A DNA stretch of 64,000 nucleotides from Euphorbia lathyris (taxonomy: Eukaryota > Streptophyta > Magnoliopsida > Malpighiales > Euphorbiaceae). A model generated the notes under the pieces. That model did no database searches and was not told the origin of the DNA. It worked only from the letters and a program-made list of their open reading frames with translations. The translations under genes and the position numbers were made by a program. The stretch is from positions 47,204,501 through 47,268,500 of the forward strand of contig NC_088919.1 in the NCBI RefSeq assembly GCF_963576675.1, written 5' to 3'. Below, piece after piece: positions 49,271-59,965 of this stretch (positions are counted from its first letter, which is position 1; every line of letters starts with the position of its first letter).

Positions 49271-49723
49271 CTATGCCTGTTCGATAATCAGTTTTGAGTC
49301 GCCCCAGATTTCAACATATGATGCTCCCAGCGCTGCTAACGACTCTAACCCGTAGATGCACGCTTCGTACTCGGCCATATTATTGGTGAGAGGGAACGAC
49401 AACTTCTTTGCCATTGGAATCCTTTCTCCTTCCGGTGAGACAAGTAGCACTCCTACCCCGGCTCCATTCGAGTTAATCGCTCCGTTAAAGAACATTTTCC
49501 ACGGTATAACTTCTATTGTGTTCAAGTGCTCATTGGGGAAATCATAGTTTATCTCCTCCTCTTCCGCATTTAGAGGCTGATTGGCCAGAAATTCTGCTAC
49601 GGCTCTCCCCTTAATAACCTTTTTCGTTACATATTCGATGTCGAATTCGGACAAGAGCAACAACCATCGGGCTAGCTTCCCTGTTAGAGACGGAGTCCGG
49701 TACAGATACTTCACGGGATCCAT
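49271..49723 (-). pseudogene. Tat second (archaeal-type) RNase H
   Basis: This domain, added between the first RNase H and integrase, defines the Tat lineage. Visible are WKMFFNGAINSNGAGVGVLL, TNNMAEYEACIYGLESL and EIWGDSKLIIEQA. The last catalytic region (NQAADALA) lies beyond the stop at 49271. The first catalytic Asp of the FFDGA motif reads Asn, a single G-to-A change that should abolish activity. The stop at 49271 falls where glutamine is usual. Confidence 0.88.
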
Positions 49724-50170
49724 CTAGGAAATAATGATTACTTTGTAAGATTGAAAATAGTGCCGCAGCTTCTTTGTTAGCCATACCACTGCCACGCACG
49801 TCTTTTCGATCATGTTATACTTAAGTTCGTATTCCAGGAACTTCTTACTCAGATAATACACCGCGTGCTCCACACCGGTGTCCCCTTCCTGGGCCAGCAT
49901 TGCCCTAATTGATCGCTCCTCGATCGCTACATAGAGGAGAAGCGGTTTTTCGAGTTTAGGCGGTCTCAAAACCGGTGGATTAGACAAATAATTCTGGACA
50001 CTCTCCAATGCTTACTGGCACTTATCATTCCAAACCGTGGGTTGATCTTTCCGGAGCAGCTTAAAGATCGGCTCGCAGATCGCAGTGAGTCGTGCTATGA
50101 ACCGACTGATATACTGAACCTGCCCCAGAAATCCTCTCACTTCTTTCTCATTTCTTAATGTCGGCATTTC
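49724..50170 (-). pseudogene. Tat RT connection and first RNase H
   Basis: The minus-strand frame continues from RT with EVRGFLGQVQYISRFIARL, then LEKPLLLYVAIEE, EHAVYYLSKKFLEYELKYN and EKTCVAVVWLTKKLRHYF, the usual gypsy RNase H order. In-frame stops lie near 50009 and at 49724-49726. There is no frameshift. It is non-functional as it stands. Confidence 0.85.
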
Positions 50171-50821
50171 CTATATGGCCTTTACCTTGTCGGGATCCAC
50201 CTCGATCCCCTTGTTACTGATCACGTAGCCTAAGATTTTCCACGATGAAACACCAAAGAAGCACTTCATTGGGTTCAACCTTAGCTTGAATTCTGCAATT
50301 CGGGCCAAAAACTTCTCAAGTGCAACGAAATGCCCTTCTCTTGTCTCTGATTTGACCATCATGTCGTCCACATAGACTTCCACTTCTTTGTGTATCATAT
50401 CGTGGAACAGTGCCGTAGCCATTCTCTGGTAAGCTGCCCCAGCGTTTTTCAAACCAAATGGCATTACTCTATAGCAGTACGTCCCCCACTCAGTTGTGAA
50501 CGAGGTCTTTGCTTTGTGCTTCTCGGCCATCTGAACTTGCATGTAGCCCATGAAACCATCCACGTTTGTGTGTAAGATGCTGGATGCTGCACTGTCAATC
50601 AATACATCGATGTGAGGCAATGCAAACTCATATTTGGGGCAAGCCTTGTTGAGATCTCTGTAATCGATGCACATTCTCACTTTACCGTCTTTCTTCACGA
50701 TTGGCACTACATTGGCGACCCACGAAGGGTAGTCGATTACTTCGATAAAACCTGCCTCTAACTGTTTCTTTACTTCTTCTCTGATCTTATCTACCCATTC
50801 CGGCCTCATGCGTCGGAGTTT
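50171..50821 (-). pseudogene. Tat reverse transcriptase
   Basis: This is a gypsy RT core. It shows GFIEVIDYPSWVANVVPIVK, KVRMCIDYRDLNKACPKYEF, TSFTTEWGTYCYRVMPFGLK, the catalytic VYVDDMMVKS and GYVISNKGIEVDPDKVKAI. It is open for 212 codons between two TAG stops (50822-50824 and 50171-50173), each at a position where relatives carry glutamine. That fits CAG-to-TAG changes. Confidence 0.93.
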
Positions 50822-52252
50822 CTATTTCACGGGTCTAGCGTCGGGGTATGTTGGAATACAGTGAGTTACGATGGATTGATCGATCCCCGGCATGTCTTTG
50901 TACGTCCAAGCAAACACTATTTCGTATTTTTTAATTATTCTCTCAAATTTTTTCCTCTCTTCAGTAGTTAATTCTTGAGCAATTTTTATAAGTTTAGGAT
51001 TTTCATCCGTGCCAAGATTGAAAGTTGACATTTCTATTGTATTGATTTCAAATGTAGGCATGTTATATGAATGAGAATGCATGGAATGATCAAAATCAAC
51101 ATCAAGCAAGTAAGCAAAATCAGAATTCATTTCATTAATAGTATTGGTGAGTACATCGTCGGATTCAAATAAAGCAGTGATACAATTGTCATCATCGGGT
51201 TTCTCATAGGCTTTGGAGGTGCCGGGCTCGTCCACCGCTCCCACAGTTGCCTCCGCAGTGATAACTTGCTCCTCAGCATTCAGATCTAACCTCATGATCT
51301 CCTCGATGAAGCAGCTTGCCTCCTCTTTACCCCAACTGGTGACATCGTTGAAGATCTCAAAGCCTAGCAGAATCTTTCCTTCGGTTCTAGTCCACGACTC
51401 GGGGGTTCCAGAATAAACCTTCCCGTGGCCCTCATTCACAAAATACTTCTTTAGGCCCACCTTTCCCTCACTACCTGTGTTGGACGGACCTCCCAACTCA
51501 TATCCCAAACCCCTCCGGGTTTTCTGACTCTTGAAGTTCGGAGATTCTGGCAACCCTTGATGGTGTGCTCCCAAGCCCATTCCGGGGATGAAACCCCCTT
51601 TCATCATCTTTATCACATCGGTGGTTATGCTGGACTCGTAGATCCCGGAAACCTGGAATCTGGAGAAAAGCTGAGGCTCAATTCCCAATGCAGCCACTGA
51701 ACTCAATTTCTCGGCTCGGATAGTCACTATCTCCTTCTCGTAGGGGAATTTGATCATCTGATGGAGTGTGGAGGGCACACCTCCTAACTTGTGGAACCAT
51801 GGACGTCCCAACAACACAGCAAACATCACTGGTATATCCAACACAGTGAATTCAGTCTCTTCCTCATGCGGCCCCACTCTCAGCTTAGCTTTGAAAACTC
51901 CCTCGATGTGGCGACGACTATCGTCGTAAGCTCGAATTATCATCTCCGAGGCCATCAAATCTCCTCTTTCTACTCCCAACTTGGACAAGAGTTTCAGTGG
52001 GCAAACATTAATGGCCGATCCATCATCAACCATTACACAGCTCGTCCTCTTCCCATTTATCTCAGCTCGAATGTACAAAGGCTTGTTGTGAGCCTTTCCT
52101 TCTTCTGGGAGATCTTCATCGGTGAAGGTGATTTCAGTTCTCTTCCGGGCCATGATTGCCCCCACTAATGTCGTTGGCTCAGTATCGGTAGAGATGACCA
52201 AATTCTGCAATTCTTTCATCAAATTCTCATGGTGGTACTTAGAATGGCACAA
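50822..52252 (-). pseudogene. Tat protease with G-patch-like motif and RT N-terminus
   Basis: The frame opens MCHSKYHHENLMKELQN and reaches the aspartic protease active site VMVDDGSAINVCPLKLL (about residues 74-90). The flap/ILG region follows (FAVLLGRPWFHKLGGVPSTL). A G-patch-like stretch comes next (FIPGMGLGAHHQG, RRGLGYELGG), as known from Ogre-type elements. The end (YKDMPGIDQSIVTHCI) is the start of the RT region. The single stop closing it at 50822 is in the same frame as the RT downstream. Confidence 0.9.
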
Positions 52253-52258
52253 GACTTC

Positions 52259-53893
52259 CTATACCATAGACTTAGCTTGTGTTTTCTTCAACTGCTTGAG
52301 GACTTGATCATCGGACTTGGGAGCCGATCCTTCCCCTATCTCTGTCTCAACCATGGGTGCCTTCCCTTCGGCCACCCGACCTGATCTTGTCATGACAGCA
52401 ATTTCCGGCTCGTCATCAGATTCGTCCCAAATATTGATAGTTATTCTCCGATTGGCATCCTCCTCCTCCGAGGAACTTTCCCAAATGTCCACAACCATCA
52501 GATCCATTACGCGAGGGACGTTTGAATTCAAATACAAGGGATCCGCTGATCTATACATGGCCCAGCCTATCAACTCATCATAGTCCCTGAGGGACGCTCT
52601 GTTCATCCTTCTTGCCGCCATCGGAATAGCGCCTCTTTGTATGCATATGAGCTGCACCTTATCACTCATCGTTTCTTGACACTGCTCGTAGCGGTACCTC
52701 CACCTCCTAGCGTAATCCGCAAACAGTTCCTTAGGGAATTGCCTGATCCTATCCAGATCTTCCAAGGATCCCATCCATGGAACATACATCTCATATCTCG
52801 ACACAAATGCATCCCGAAGAGGTATCCAATGACCCATTTCTTCTTTTGATAGCCCTTGGTACCACAACAAGGCTTCCTCTGTGAGAGTTTCCGGGAAGTG
52901 CTCATGTAACTCACTTTGAGGGAACCCGGCGTCATACATATGGTTGCGGAATAACTTTACGTGTTCAGCAGGATCCCGATATCCACCATACTTGGGCATT
53001 GCTAATACTACTTCAGGTGTCTCATAAGAGGGCGAGTCCGGTGTTTGCTCCGCAAGCATCCATACCATATATTTTTTAATGAACCTCTTGGTCATCGCGG
53101 CCCAATCGCACTTGATACGCATCAGAAGAGACATATACCACATCAACGGCTCCCCCATTAGTGAATTGCAAAATAGACTGGTGATCTCTTCTTCGTTAAA
53201 ACCCAAAGGCCCCATGGCCGACAAGTAGAAATGAAGGTGTTCCATTGGATCCTTGTTGTCGTTATACTTACTGACAGTTGGCAACGGACGTTTAATAGGC
53301 CGAATTTGCAGCGCAAAACGCTCCGTAGTCCTATCCTTAGCTTTCTTGTACTTCTCTAAGAATAGATCGGACAACTGTTCCCAATCATGCTTGTAGGAGT
53401 CGGGCAATGAGTGGAACCACCTCAAAGGCTCGCCTATTAACGAATGGTGGAACCACTGAGCAACCTCGTCCACCCCAAAGGATTCAACAAACATATCATG
53501 CATATATTCGCGCAAGTGCACATCGGGATTCTCCACCCCACTGAATAAACTCAACTCTGGCACAATAGTTCGAGACGATCCTTCCCCGGTCTCTTCGGCA
53601 CTATCTTCATCATACGGTGCTCCGTCGTCTAGTCCTTCATCCATTGGTTCATCCTCATGCTCCTCGCCCAGAAAGGATACATATAAACCATTTCCCATAT
53701 TACTCTGCTCATCGGAGTCCAACAACTCCTCTTCGTTCTCCTCGAAGGATTCCATGACCAAGCTCTCTTCGAGCCCATACCCGATCATGCTCACCCTGTG
53801 ATTAGGCAATGGATTACGCCTAGTGGAAGGGTTTGCTGACGAAGGATCAGCTATTTTCTTCTCCTCAATCAAATCTTGGATCTCATGCTTCAA
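52259..53893 (-). pseudogene. Tat Gag extension with three further capsid-like Gag domains
   Basis: This 544-codon open segment lies between the first Gag domain and protease, in the same frame as both. It holds three more Retrotrans_gag-like units. Unit 2 is about residues 115-182 (SGVENPDVHLREY, GEPLRWFHSLPDSYKHDW). Unit 3 is about 206-276 (NDNKDPMEHLHFYLSAM, GEPLMWYMSLL). Unit 4 is about 298-403 (GGYRDPAEHVKLFRNHM, EEALLWYQGLS, FADYARRWRYRYEQC). Each repeats the order D/NP-x-x-H-(x)n-F-(x)n-L-x-x-E/G-x-L-x-W-(x)n-W-(x)n-F-x-x-x-Y. An acidic linker precedes unit 2. The end (EIAVMTRSGRVAEGKAP) is the usual sequence before protease. The stop at 52259 falls at an expected tryptophan. Confidence 0.85.
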
Positions 53894-54016
53894 CCTCTCC
53901 CAGTTCTCAATATTGTGCCCATAATTACTGTGGAACTCGCAGTATCCCCTAGCTTATATCTGCGGAGTAGGCGGTGCTTTGTTATAAGGAGTGAGGGCTT
54001 TCAACAATCCCTTTTT
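53894..54016 (-). pseudogene. Tat Gag zinc-knuckle-like linker
   Basis: The same frame continues KKGLLKALTPYNKAPP, a TAA stop near 53956, then ARGYCEFHSNYGHNIENW. This resembles the C-x2-H-x4-H-x4-C knuckle of Tat Gag proteins, with the last Cys replaced by Trp. Confidence 0.7.
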
Positions 54017-55162
54017 CTATAATCGTTTGAAAACTTTTGCGTAGGTCTGATCAAACTTGGAAAACTGCCTCTTCTCGATAGCATTAAGTTCAAGCACTTT
54101 CACCGCAGCAGATTCTGTACTCGCGCTTGGCCCTCCGGCACTATATCCAGACTTCGTCCACTTGGTATAAGCTTTCTTCAGCTCACCATCCCCCTTAAAT
54201 GTCAAGGCGAAACTATACATCTGATTGAAATCGGTAAAAGGCATGTACCGCAGCTCGTTCTTAATATACGGCAAAGTGTTGCCAATTACCATTCGAATCT
54301 GATCCTGCTCAAGCGGCTTCTGGTTCATAATTGCCGCCTTGGCTCTCCACCGCCTTACAAAATCGGACAAAGACTCCCCAGTTTGCTGCTTAGTACTCTC
54401 CAGCTCCTTCAGAGTAACCTCAAGCATAGTGTTGAAACTATATTGAGCGATGAATGACTTCGCCAACTCCTTCCAATCTCTCTTCGTCACCAGCGGCAAC
54501 GCATGAAACCACACGAGGGCAGCCCCCTCCAGGTAAGTATTGAACAGTCCAAGAACTTGATCCTCAGTCAGGATCGTGTGTTTCATCACCGCGACATACT
54601 GGTTCATATGAGCCGTGGGATCCCCAGTTCCATCAAACTTCTTCATGCCAGGGAGCCGGAATTTCAAAGGCAAAGCAATTGCCGATAAATAGTTCTTCAA
54701 ATTATAAAAGTCCTGACTTCCGGAGCTTCCCCCCCGCAGATCCTGCACCTCTTGAGTAATGTGCTGCTTCCATTCCTCCTCCTTAGCCTTCTCATTCTCA
54801 AGCTGCTTTCGGATATAATCCTGATAATCGTCCTCATTCCCGAAGCGGGGACCAGGGTTCACTTCATTCTCAACATGCTTACTACCGCTCTTGTTATCCT
54901 TCAGGGCCAACTCAGCTAGCTGGGCCAGGATTGCGGCCAACTGATCATTTATGTTGTTCACGGAATTCTCCAATTCGGCCACCTTTTCGTTGGTCGCAGA
55001 CATACTGACCGAAGACTGAGTATATTCGGACGAAGATGATTCAAAAGCCACAACTGCCGATTCGGAACTGACAATCTGTAGCTGATCAAACTGCCTGACT
55101 AGCCGGCTACTCTCGCGAAACCACAACCGCTTAATGATGAAGTCTGCGCGAACGGTATCCAT
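54017..55162 (-). pseudogene. Tat Gag, first capsid domain
   Basis: This 381-codon segment starts with ATG at 55162. A coiled-coil stretch (KVAELENSVNNINDQLAAIL) lies at about residues 60-80. The Retrotrans_gag capsid domain is at about 172-278: MKKFDGTGDPTAHMNQYVAV, LEGAALVWFHALP, DWKELAKSFIAQYSFN and ESLSDFVRRWRAKAAIM. It ends at a TAG (54017-54019) in the same frame as the downstream linker. Gag assembles the particle that packages element RNA. The 1.9 kb from here to the primer binding site is leader. Confidence 0.9.
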
Positions 55163-57094
55163 TAGTATGTATGCATGATTTTATATGCATGATTCGTGGT
55201 GTGTGCGTTTATTTATTTACGGATATATAAGATAAGAAGAACAAACGTCAGTCTAATTACACGTATCACAACATCTCTCTTCCACCCTTATTCCTCCACA
55301 CACTCGATGGTCTAAGTCTCTTTCCTAGGATTTTGGTTTGGGGCTCACCTTGCGGTCCAGGGGACGCGTGATGCCGTCGATTATTACGGAAAAAGTAAAT
55401 CATCCATCAGACAATACAGTTCGTTTTGACATATCAACATTCAGTGACTAAGATATCAACCAAATGGATTGTCCTTTCGAATAACTCGTCTTTTGTTATT
55501 TCGCGAGATGCATCAGTTCGGGTTTTGATTCCCTTTTGAGTGTATCTCGGATTTAGACGTGGTACGAGTTATTCTTTTCAGTTTAATCGTTCGTTATTGA
55601 CAATGACTCGTTCCCTTTTATTCGTGTGGGTTCGTGTCTCGATTTTTGGATTATGATGGGATCTTTTGGATCTATCGAGAGACGTAACCACATGTTCGTC
55701 TAGTGACGAAATCACTTTTTTTTTGGATTTTATTTTAGGGAACGGACTCATCGCGTAACGTGTTTGTTTTTTAGCGTCAAGAATCTGTTTGCTCGTTTTG
55801 GCTACGTGAAAAGACGGCGAGTCTTATTCGAGCGCATGATAATCTTTCATCTATTAACAACTCTTTATTTCTTCCAATTTACGGGATATATCATCCTAGC
55901 GTGGTTATAGAAAATCAACGTTTCGTTTAATCGCATGCTTATTCGAAGCAAGGGTATTACCGTTCTCCTCATTTAGACACGAATCGAGCAAACACGCAAA
56001 TCGGGCCATATTTCTTGTGGTTTTGGTAACGGTCGACATGATCGAGCCATTAGTCAAACCCACAGTCTCGTCCATATGGTGCAATCATGCGGTTTCTTAG
56101 CTTAATTCGACTTCATGATTTTAATCGGCGTATATACTAGTTCGAGGCACGTATTTAACGACATTGGTTTATTTTCTTTAACTACTCCCGGGATTGACAT
56201 ATATCGTAGATACAGAATGATTTTGGTCGTTTGTTTATTTTTGCTTTTCTTTTATTTTCTTAGTCACTTTCGCGAATATGTCCATTTCTTTTAAGAACAA
56301 CACAAGGCGTAAGGTAAGAGTTCATTTTTTTTCATTCAGAAGGGACGGGCCAAGTTCATGAAACTCTTTACGTTACAACGGGGTCATTCAAAACAGAAAT
56401 GTTCTTTGTTTTCATTTTGTCATAATCTCGTTTTATCCCAACCTATTTAAAGAATGTGAATAACGGCTACTGTTAATATAGTCTTTTGAATCGAGCTATA
56501 ACTATCCTTAATATCAAACCGACTTGAACTAATACGTGCTTACATCACAACGTATTTCCTGAACATGTGCCTTCTTCGGGACACGGAAAGGGACCAGGCG
56601 GGTCGCACAGGTTCATTCATACGAGATGACTAAGTCATCTTTAGTTCGAATCGTTTCGATGTTTTGGGGTAGTTTGTATATCGGTTTAAGAGTATATATT
56701 AACGTATCGTTTCATTTTCTTTACATATTTTAGGATCAGACACATATCATGGCAATTTGAAAACACGAACTGATTCATTTATCACATCAAAAATAGTAAC
56801 GGGTAATCTTATGGCAACTTTTAAGGCTACTATATGCTGACATGGCTGATCGCGGGACCTCACAGGACCGCATAAATTCGCCCCTAACGAATGGATGGGG
56901 ACCCTTTGGCGCCTTACTGTAAGGGGGAACTTACACTAGCCTCTTTCGAGCGACGAATGGACTCTCGCTAGAGGTTTCGCAGAAATTAGCCAAAAGGTTT
57001 GCAATAATGCGTATGAATGCATACGAAAAGAAATAATACGATCCGTCCCCATTAAGGGCTTAATACACGCCTTCCGAAATCAAATTTCTCGCTT
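55163..57094 (-). other. Tat 5' untranslated leader
   Basis: This is non-coding sequence between gag and the primer binding site, about 1.9 kb. No open frame or repeat of note was recognised. Long leaders are usual in Tat/Ogre elements. Confidence 0.7.
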
Positions 57095-57111
57095 CCCCAG
57101 CAGAGTTGCCA
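57095..57111 (-). promoter_or_regulatory. Tat primer binding site
   Basis: The minus strand reads TGGCAACTCTGCTGGGG, starting two bases after the 5' LTR end. It resembles the conserved sequence that follows the LTR in Ogre/Tat elements (TGGCGACTCCGCTGGGG-like), where a tRNA primes reverse transcription. Confidence 0.75.
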
Positions 57112-58672
57112 CTTGTAGATGCCGCGGCCTCGCCCGGGCGGACCGGGGGGTGGACACCGTTGACGACAGATGCTGTGATTGGTGCCGAAAGCAACCAATC
57201 GCGGAATCAAGCTGCTCGGCAGGACCGGAGCCTGGAGTATGGAAGAGTCCCCACCCACGAATGGGAAAATGAACACCGATCCCCTGCGGGAGACCGGTGA
57301 GGGTTCGGGAAACTTAGGTACGAGCCGAGAAGGCTAGCTCCTTTCCGGAGAAAGGCTACTAGGCACCCCGACATCGCCCGGTTATGAACCACCGGCCTCC
57401 TACTTAGCGTGTTAGGCGATAACTGACTAATCGCATATTTCTTTAATTTTAAAATTCATTTGAAACCTTTTCTTTCTCGCTTTGAAAACCGTTTTGAGCA
57501 TGTTATTTGAAAGCCATTTTATTAAAGAATCACCCATTTTGCATGAATTTAAAGCGTATAAGAGAGAGGGGGATAGAAGAAAGAATTGATTTATTTATAG
57601 TGTGAGTTATGCTTCATATTACATCTACGCTAATCTCACTCCTGAAAGCGAATTTATTTACATGGTTCGTACCTTAATCGCCGTTGGAACGATTTAGGTA
57701 CGTTTCAAAACCCCATTAATTTACATGACATCGACTCGAATCGCCGTTGGAACGACTCGAGCGTTTGAAAACGTGAGATAAGAAGCTTTAACAAAAAACG
57801 TGATTAAGCATACAAGTCCATTTATTTTGTACAAAACTGTTTAATTAGGAAAACGATTCAAAACTCGGTTATTTATAATGAAAACGGTTTTAATTACAAG
57901 GTTCGCTTAATCCGCCATTGGAACGGATTAAGGTTTCAAAACATGACGTTTTTAGGAAGTCGTTTGAAATGGCAAAAGTCTTTTATTTACATTAGGAACC
58001 TCTAAAAACTCTTAACTCAAATAACCAAATTGAAATCTCTTTTTGTGGTTTATTTTTTCCCTTTTCACTCTATTTACTCCTCACTTAAACATAATCACAA
58101 TAATAAACCAATTATACTAAAATTCACCAAGTAAAGCCCATTTGAAATATATACCCATAAATGTCAAAAGAATAAGAAAAAGAATATATACATATAAGTA
58201 TACGTTTTTAGCTAAAAATAATGATATATCTATAGATAAAAAATGAATTGAAATAAGATATATATATATACTATAGTTATCAATAAGTGAAAATAGCAAT
58301 AAAAACATTATTCCAATTGAAGACATGTAAAAACAATGAATCAAGTCCATAAAGAATAAGAAAATAATCCTTAACCCAAAATAATCATTTTAACGAATAT
58401 ATAGAAAATAGCTCCTGCCCCAAATCATATCTAAAATAGCTTCAATAAGCCAAAATATATATATATATATACAACATATATCACTTTACAAAACTAAATC
58501 AATATGAATTAAGTTTCTAATATAAGATAAGTAAATATATAATAGGTAATTAATAGTCATGTAACCCAAAAATGCATTTAACAAATATTTTACATAATTA
58601 TATAAATATATGTATAAGAGTAAATGTAAAAAAGGTAAGAAAAAGGGGTGAAAATAGGCTTTTGAAATTCCA

Positions 58673-58708
58673 GCAGCTTTACCGACGGAAAATCCGTCGG
58701 TAAACTGC
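58673..58708. repeat. R/U5 hairpin in the 5' LTR
   Basis: Identical stem and loop to 42026-42061 (TTTACCGACGGA / TCCGTCGGTAAA). Confidence 0.9.
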
Positions 58709-59329
58709 TTTTAGTGACAGAAAATGAAAAATTACAGAACTACTCCAACAGTTTCCAGATTTATTAAAAAGCTTTAGATTAGATCTATTCTATCATTTTG
58801 GGTCCCCGAACTACCAAAATTGGATCATAGTCAATAACGGAAACTCCTAAAACGATATTTTATTTTTAAAACGTTAATAAAAAAGTTTTTCTAAAATCTA
58901 TATATATACAACGTTTTAATCCCGAACTACTCTCAAACGGGATCACGGTTCATATTGGGATGTTAAAACGAGGTTTTTTTATTTCAAAATCAAAACAAAC
59001 GTTTATTTAATACGAAACGAGAATTAAATAAATACGGGAAAGTAAATAAACGTGATAAATAAATAAATAACTAAAGAAATAAAAATTATAAACTAACTAA
59101 ATAAATAACACAAGTCTAGTCATCGGATAATACCTCAAGATCGGTATTGACAGCTGAAGTCGGTTGATTCCACGAATTATGATTTTTCGGTGTTTTGGTA
59201 AAATATTTAACTTTTAGAAAATTTGGATTTTTTAGGAAAAAAAATATTTTCTCCCAAAAATTGACTTTCTCTCTCTAAAAATGTCTAGAGTGAGAAAGCT
59301 CCAAAAATCCTCCCTCCCCAAATGCATGG

Positions 59330-59358
59330 GGATCCGTGCCTTTTATAGGCACGGATCC
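59330..59358 (-). promoter_or_regulatory. TATA box between inverted repeats, 5' LTR
   Basis: GGATCCGTGCC and GGCACGGATCC flank TTTTATA, as in the other LTR. This copy would drive the genomic transcript. Confidence 0.8.
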
Positions 59359-59369
59359 CAAAAAAGTTT

Positions 59370-59545
59370 TGGGCGTCGCCCGACGGGAGTTGGGCGACGC
59401 CCAAAACAGGTTGGGCGGACGCCCAACCTTAGTTGCGCGAACGCCCAACTTAAGTTGGGCGACGCCCAACTCGCGTTGGGCGATCGCCCAACTTACGTTG
59501 GGCGTTCGCCCAACGAGCGTTGGGTGTCCGCCCGACGACTACCAG
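59370..59545. repeat. GC-rich palindromic tandem array in U3 (5' LTR)
   Basis: About eight TTGGGCG-N-CGCCCAA units at the position matching 42740-42960. Individual spacer bases differ between the two LTRs, and one segment is absent here. Confidence 0.88.
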
Positions 59546-59965
59546 GCGATGCCCGACACGGCCGGAGGGTCGGCGAACGTCCATCGAGCGACGTTGACCG
59601 TACGTCAGACTGCGCCTGACGCTCGACGGGTGACGCCCCCTCTCCGACGAGCGACGTCCGACGCTCGGCACACCGGACGGGCGCCCGACGTGCCGCGCAC
59701 CGTGGTTTACGGGGCGGCGATCGCTTCTGGGAGCGTCATTCGTCACTCACCGGCCGACGCTCGGCCTCCGGGGCCTTATGGCTCACTGTCGTAACAGTGA
59801 ACGTGCCCGACCTCACTCAGGAGATGCCGAATTTGTTAGCGGGTCTTTCAAGTGCCGGCTCTCCGGGCTTTTCTGTTTATTTTTAAATTTTCTAATTAAT
59901 GGAATCAACCGACTTGGCCATTTATCGTGGGTTTTCGTCACAGGTCCTCCGACTCGGTGTCTACA

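Larger units (their letters stand above)
40470..59965 (-). mobile_element. Tat/Ogre-type Ty3/gypsy retrotransposon, complete but mutated
   Basis: This is a full-length minus-strand element of 19.5 kb. It has LTRs at 57114-59965 (5') and 40470-43361 (3'), each with TGTAGA...TCTACA-type ends, and a primer binding site at 57095-57111. A polypurine tract adjoins the 3' LTR. The target duplication is ACCGT (40465-40469) against ACCTT (59966-59970), 4 of 5 bases. The order is gag, protease, RT, RNase H, second RNase H, integrase. The second, archaeal-type RNase H is the hallmark of the Tat lineage. A six-exon PMD gene runs on the opposite strand between integrase and 3' LTR. It sits inside the 3' UTR of the Athila element. 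Confidence 0.93.
57114..59965 (-). mobile_element. Tat element 5' LTR
   Basis: 2852 bp, with ends TGTAGATGCC and GTGTCTACA. In the minus direction U3 is 59348-59965, the TATA box 59341-59347 and R/U5 the rest. It carries the same R/U5 hairpin (58673-58708) and U3 palindromic array (59370-59545) as the other LTR. The array lacks about 20 bp present in the 3' LTR near 42920. Confidence 0.93.
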
